Assembly (NCBI RefSeq): GCF_001931485.1
Contig: NZ_MSDV01000046.1
Location: forward strand, 62,001-126,000
Reading direction: 5' to 3'
Source: Burkholderia sp. SRS-W-2-2016
GTDB taxonomy: Bacteria; Pseudomonadota; Gammaproteobacteria; Burkholderiales; Burkholderiaceae
DNA: 64,000 nucleotides
Shown here: positions 61,026 to 64,000 of the stretch, piece after piece
How the letters are laid out: every line of letters starts with the position of its first letter
How positions within the stretch are numbered: position 1 is the first letter of the stretch
Position numbers and translations under genes: made by a program
The notes under the pieces: model-generated
The model's input: only the letters and a program-made list of their open reading frames with translations
The model's database searches: none
What the model was told of the DNA's origin: nothing

Positions 61026-62732
61026 TCAGTGCAGCGACGGAGCCGGCTTAGTTACCACGAGTTTACCAACGTGTACCTGCCGGTGGCAGTCGGGGTGTAG
61101 CAAAACCCTGTTGGACAGAGCGTCGGTCCCACCATGCATCCGATATTCCAAATGATGGTCGTGCCAACTGGTCTCGTTCGTCAGAGCCCAGCCACAGTGC
61201 GCGCACAATCCGCCCTGTGACTTGTACAGCGCCACCCATTGCTTGCGATAGCGCATCGAGTACTCCATGCGATCTTGCCGCAATTGCTCGCTGTACTGCT
61301 CCCACAATGGATCAAATGGATTGAACTCCCCTTTGACCTTCCTGTGGCGCCTGATGTCCGTACCGCTGATCTGGTACAACTCAAGCAAACCCTTGCTGCC
61401 GTCCTCTTGAACTACGGGAACGGCGAACACCCAATGCCGATTACCAATCGAGTGAAAGTACTTCCGTCTCACCCACTCGGCGCTCTTGTGTGGATGCCTC
61501 CGTTTCGACCACCGCCAGAGTCGATAAAACACCAACGACTCCATACGGCTATATGCCTGCTTGGCAACCACGGGGCTGTGATATTGCGCCCAGCCTCGTA
61601 GCATCGGATTCAGCAATCGGATCAACTCCTCCTGCTTTACCGCCTTGTGACCGCTGATCGTATCCGCCACCTTGCGGTAGAACGTCTGCACGTTCTTCCT
61701 GCTCGGCTTGATGAGCAGCGTCCCCGAATACTTACGGAAATTCCACCCAAGGAAATCAAAGCCTTCGTCAATGTGAACGATACGGGTCTTCTCCTCCGAT
61801 AGTTGCAGTCCCCGTACTTCAAGGAAGGCTTCTATCCAAGGCCGGACTTCGCGTTCCAGCATCTCTTTCGAGTCGCTGGTGATAACGAAGTCGTCCGCGT
61901 ATCGCACCACATTTACTTTCAGCTTCTTCGCTTTCCCGATCCCAAATTTCGCACCAAGGTGCGCAATCAGTTCACGTTCCAGCCCGTTCAACGTCACGTT
62001 TGCCAGCGTCGGGGAGATGATGCCTCCCTGCGGCGTACCGGCCGCCGTCGCCTGTAGCTGCCCTTTGTAAATCAGGCCAGCCTTCAGCCATTTGCGGAGG
62101 ATCACGCTGTCCATCGGGACATGGTTTTCCAGCCACTTATGGTTGATATGGTCAAAGCATCCCTTGATATCCGCCTCAAGTACCCATTGCGCTGAACTGC
62201 GACGGGCCATGACAACGAAAATTTGAGACATGGCATCAGCTGTCGAACGGTTGAGCCTGAACCCATAGGAGTTCGGGTCACTCGTCGACTCTGCTACCGG
62301 CTCCAAGCCCAGCAGATACAGGGCTTGCATCGCCCTGTCCCGCATGGTCGGAATGCCCAGAGGGCGCTCCTTCCCATTGGCTTTGGGGATAAAGACCCTC
62401 CGTAAAGGCAGAGGCTTATATCCATGCCGCTTCAACCTGCCGACAGCAAGCCATCGGCTTTCAGGCGAGTCCCATAGCTCGCGATCGACTCCAGCCGTTC
62501 GCGCACCCTGGTTCTGCGTAACACGTCGCACCGCATACAGCTTTGCGGACAACGTGCGGGTCAGCATCCGTTGCAAGGCTTTCACCCTGCGCCAGTTACC
62601 TTCCCGCGTCGCCTTCGCAATTCGAATCTGCATCCCTCTCACGTTCCGCTCAACTCGACGCCAATCGACGGCGTGCCAGTTGTCCGGCGCGTGGGAAAGC
62701 GCAGATCCAGTCTTCTGACCAGATACTTTCAT
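61026..62732 (-). CDS. ltrA: Group II intron reverse transcriptase/maturase with HNH endonuclease domain
   Basis: This 568-residue protein is intact. Residues 60-300 form the reverse transcriptase, with R-R-V-F-I-P-K-A-N-G-K-E-R-P-L-G-I-P, A-D-I-K-G-C-F-D-H-I and the active site Y-A-D-D at 278-281. The maturase X domain follows (G-H-K-A-V-K-Q-E-E-L-I-R-L-L-N, then Y-H-S-P-V-V). The C-terminus has an HNH zinc domain (C-A-H-C-G-W ... H-D-H-H-L-E-Y-R ... L-L-H-P-D-C-H-R-Q-V-H). It should assist splicing and retrohome the intron. GGAGAG lies just before the ATG at 62730-62732. Confidence 0.95.
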   Translation of the reverse strand: MKVSGQKTGSALSHAPDNWHAVDWRRVERNVRGMQIRIAKATREGNWRRVKALQRMLTRTLSAKLYAVRRVTQNQGARTAGVDRELWDSPESRWLAVGRLKRHGYKPLPLRRVFIPKANGKERPLGIPTMRDRAMQALYLLGLEPVAESTSDPNSYGFRLNRSTADAMSQIFVVMARRSSAQWVLEADIKGCFDHINHKWLENHVPMDSVILRKWLKAGLIYKGQLQATAAGTPQGGIISPTLANVTLNGLERELIAHLGAKFGIGKAKKLKVNVVRYADDFVITSDSKEMLEREVRPWIEAFLEVRGLQLSEEKTRIVHIDEGFDFLGWNFRKYSGTLLIKPSRKNVQTFYRKVADTISGHKAVKQEELIRLLNPMLRGWAQYHSPVVAKQAYSRMESLVFYRLWRWSKRRHPHKSAEWVRRKYFHSIGNRHWVFAVPVVQEDGSKGLLELYQISGTDIRRHRKVKGEFNPFDPLWEQYSEQLRQDRMEYSMRYRKQWVALYKSQGGLCAHCGWALTNETSWHDHHLEYRMHGGTDALSNRVLLHPDCHRQVHVGKLVVTKPAPSLH

Positions 62733-63870
62733 GCTGCTCTCCTACCTTGGATTAGATCCCCGGCAGAAGGCGCATCTCCCCCAGCGGGGAAGACACACCC
62801 CGCTGGGGAACAACAGACACCTCAATATGAGCGCATGCACTCATATCTCGGACAAACTCCTCAATACGGGCGCATGCGCCCGCATCTAACCAAGTTACAG
62901 AGGGTAGTCAGCCGTCTTGCGACGGTAGACCAGACGGAAGTCTGCCCGCTTTCGCGTAGGGTGATGTTCCAACCCCTATCCGGACCGTTACAGCCCGACC
63001 TTCGCTTTTTCCGTCCTCCCATACCTGCACAATCAACAGCGTCCCTTGCGGTTCGCTTGCCAGCCTGACTGCGCTGGCAACCATACAGGCTTACCACGTT
63101 CCCGGCATGTCACACGACTGACGTAGGTTCCGCCTCTTCCCCGGTGGCTAAGTGACGACGTAATCCGACGGTTGAGCGAATTAACCAGCCACGTACCTTT
63201 TGGTTAGAGCCCAATGTTCAAGCAGCTTTGGCTCCTCAGTGCTTACGAGGTTTATCAGCAGTTCACTTACGTTAACCCTATCAGCCAGCCTAGCTCCTCA
63301 ACCCCCATGCTGCTGGGAGTATCCAGATCGCTCCTCGCGGACTCGATCTGCCCGAAACATCCGAGGGCTACATTGTCAGAAGAGCTTCATACCCCACCGT
63401 TGCCAGTGACGCATGTCTTCCTAGGCTACTGCTGGTCGTACAGCAGGTTCACTTTCCTCGCCGTCCAACTGACGAGGCCAAACAATGACACACCGAGCTT
63501 TCGCTCGTATCGGTTCGCGAATCCATTGCCGCTGACGGCGCAGGAATTGCATACATCACTCCACCCTGTCGGCGGAGATGAAGCCGCTGACGGGGCGGAA
63601 CCTGACGGTAATCAGGTCAATGCAATGCGAGCTCTCGGAGAATATGCTCTACCGAGACTCGTATGAACGAGACCCAGCAAACCTCTACCGGCTCTCGCTT
63701 CGCTAACAGAGATACCCCGCTTCTGAGCAGTTGCGTCGAAGGACTCGCGCCCCTTCCCGATGCTCCACGTGATATCTTCGCGACCGGTTAGGCTCATACT
63801 GACGCCTCCTTTGCCGCTAGTCGATGCCCCTTACGTTGGGGCTACCCGGACACGAGCGTGCGTGTCGCAC

Positions 63871-64000
63871 CAACCGGCGCACTATACAAAAAATTCCTTG
63901 CGCTGTGCGCCGGCCCGGCCGAAATAGACGAAAAATCAGCCTATTAGGTGGCGGCTTCGCGTCGTTGAGTCCCCCGCTGTGCCGCCTATTGCGCGGCAGT
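63871..64000 (-). other. 5' exon side of the group II intron; no gene seen
   Basis: The last 130 bp show no clear gene. On the minus strand the far end reads T-A-A-Q followed by a TAG at about 63986, which could be the tail of a gene beyond the window, too short to call. A GC-rich inverted repeat (GGCGGC/GCCGCC), followed by GATTTTT, and later a T run near 63890 suggest a terminator upstream of the intron insertion site. Confidence 0.35.

Larger units (their letters stand above)
60921..63870 (-). mobile_element. Group II intron with intron-encoded protein, inserted upstream of pglL
   Basis: On the minus strand the element begins G-T-G-C-G-A-C near 63870, matching the GUGYG 5' consensus, and ends CCCTAC at about 60921, matching the AY end. 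Domain V is clear at 60961-60995, and a domain VI-like stem follows it down to 60921. The 5' 1.1 kb (62733-63870) has no protein gene and would hold RNA domains I-III and the start of IV. The maturase ORF lies in domain IV. An alternative 5' end, GTGCGCC near 63882, cannot be excluded. The intron is in the same orientation as pglL and should be able to splice. Confidence 0.8.

Noticed and set aside
62820..62890. Inverted repeats around GGGCGCATGCGCCC that could be taken as a terminator
   Set aside because: They lie in the intron RNA region upstream of the maturase start and more likely form part of the intron fold.
63612..63797. Short minus-strand reading frame at the 5' end of the group II intron
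   Set aside because: It lies in the RNA domain I region of the intron, where open frames are expected by chance, and has no recognised domain.
63864..63882. Alternative intron 5' end at GTGCGCC
   Set aside because: Both candidate ends fit GUGYG; I prefer 63870 because GTGCGAC is the more common form, but I cannot exclude the other by eye.

Overview
The window reads as chromosomal DNA of a high-GC betaproteobacterium of the Burkholderia/Paraburkholderia group. The evidence is the base composition, a Burkholderia-type BpeAB-OprB-like efflux locus with its TetR repressor, the order pgk-pyk-fba-purC-purE-purK-sua5, and the order M48 peptidase / moaC / MazG-like hydrolase / PglL-like ligase. I made no database comparison; family names rest on recognised motifs and gene order.

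Layout. 1-8.9 kb is a polyol (sorbitol/mannitol/arabinitol type) locus. The tail of a polyol dehydrogenase, a xylulokinase and a SorC-family regulator lie on the plus strand. A convergent six-gene operon (smoS-smoE-smoF-smoG-HAD phosphatase-smoK) lies on the minus strand. 9.2-12.7 kb is a zinc uptake operon (zur-znuA-znuC-znuB) behind a probable Zur box. 12.8-16.1 kb holds a second FGGY kinase and an NCS2 nucleobase permease. 16.3-23.4 kb is an RND multidrug pump with a divergent TetR repressor. 23.5-36.9 kb is mixed chromosomal content: isochorismatase-like hydrolase, GlxA-type regulator, CoxG-like protein, DUF427 protein, HtrA/MucD protease with a two-component system, PBP4-type DacB, sterol-desaturase-type hydroxylase, GDSL lipoprotein and Sua5. 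36.9-44.2 kb holds purine and glycolytic genes. 44.4-50.5 kb holds azlCD, ilvE, a small zinc protein, waaF and several hydrolase or hypothetical genes. 50.5-60.9 kb contains an M48 peptidase, moaC, an inserted island, a MazG-like hydrolase and a PglL-like ligase. 60.9-63.9 kb is a group II intron.

The most interesting part is a lower-GC island of about 5.6 kb (53.04-58.64 kb) integrated into the 3' end of moaC. It is bounded by an 87-bp direct repeat of moaC sequence with one mismatch. It carries a tyrosine integrase broken by a frameshift, a LexA-box-like site ahead of a 38-codon ORF, and a compact two-gene operon. That operon encodes a CD-NTase with an AGS-C sensor domain and a SLATT-type membrane protein, the layout of a minimal (type I) CBASS anti-phage system. 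It is followed by a 5'-truncated FRG-domain gene and a divergent uncharacterised gene, with an operator-like palindrome between them. The CD-NTase would make a nucleotide signal on infection and the SLATT protein would act on the membrane in response.

The second notable item is the group II intron. It encodes a full-length reverse transcriptase/maturase with an HNH domain and sits about 22 bp upstream of the pglL-like start codon, in the same orientation, so expression of that gene from any promoter beyond the intron would pass through it. Other points of note are a 12-bp tandem repeat that lengthens the ZnuA signal region, a histidine-rich tail on ZnuC, and a 14-bp tandem repeat inside the polyol operon.
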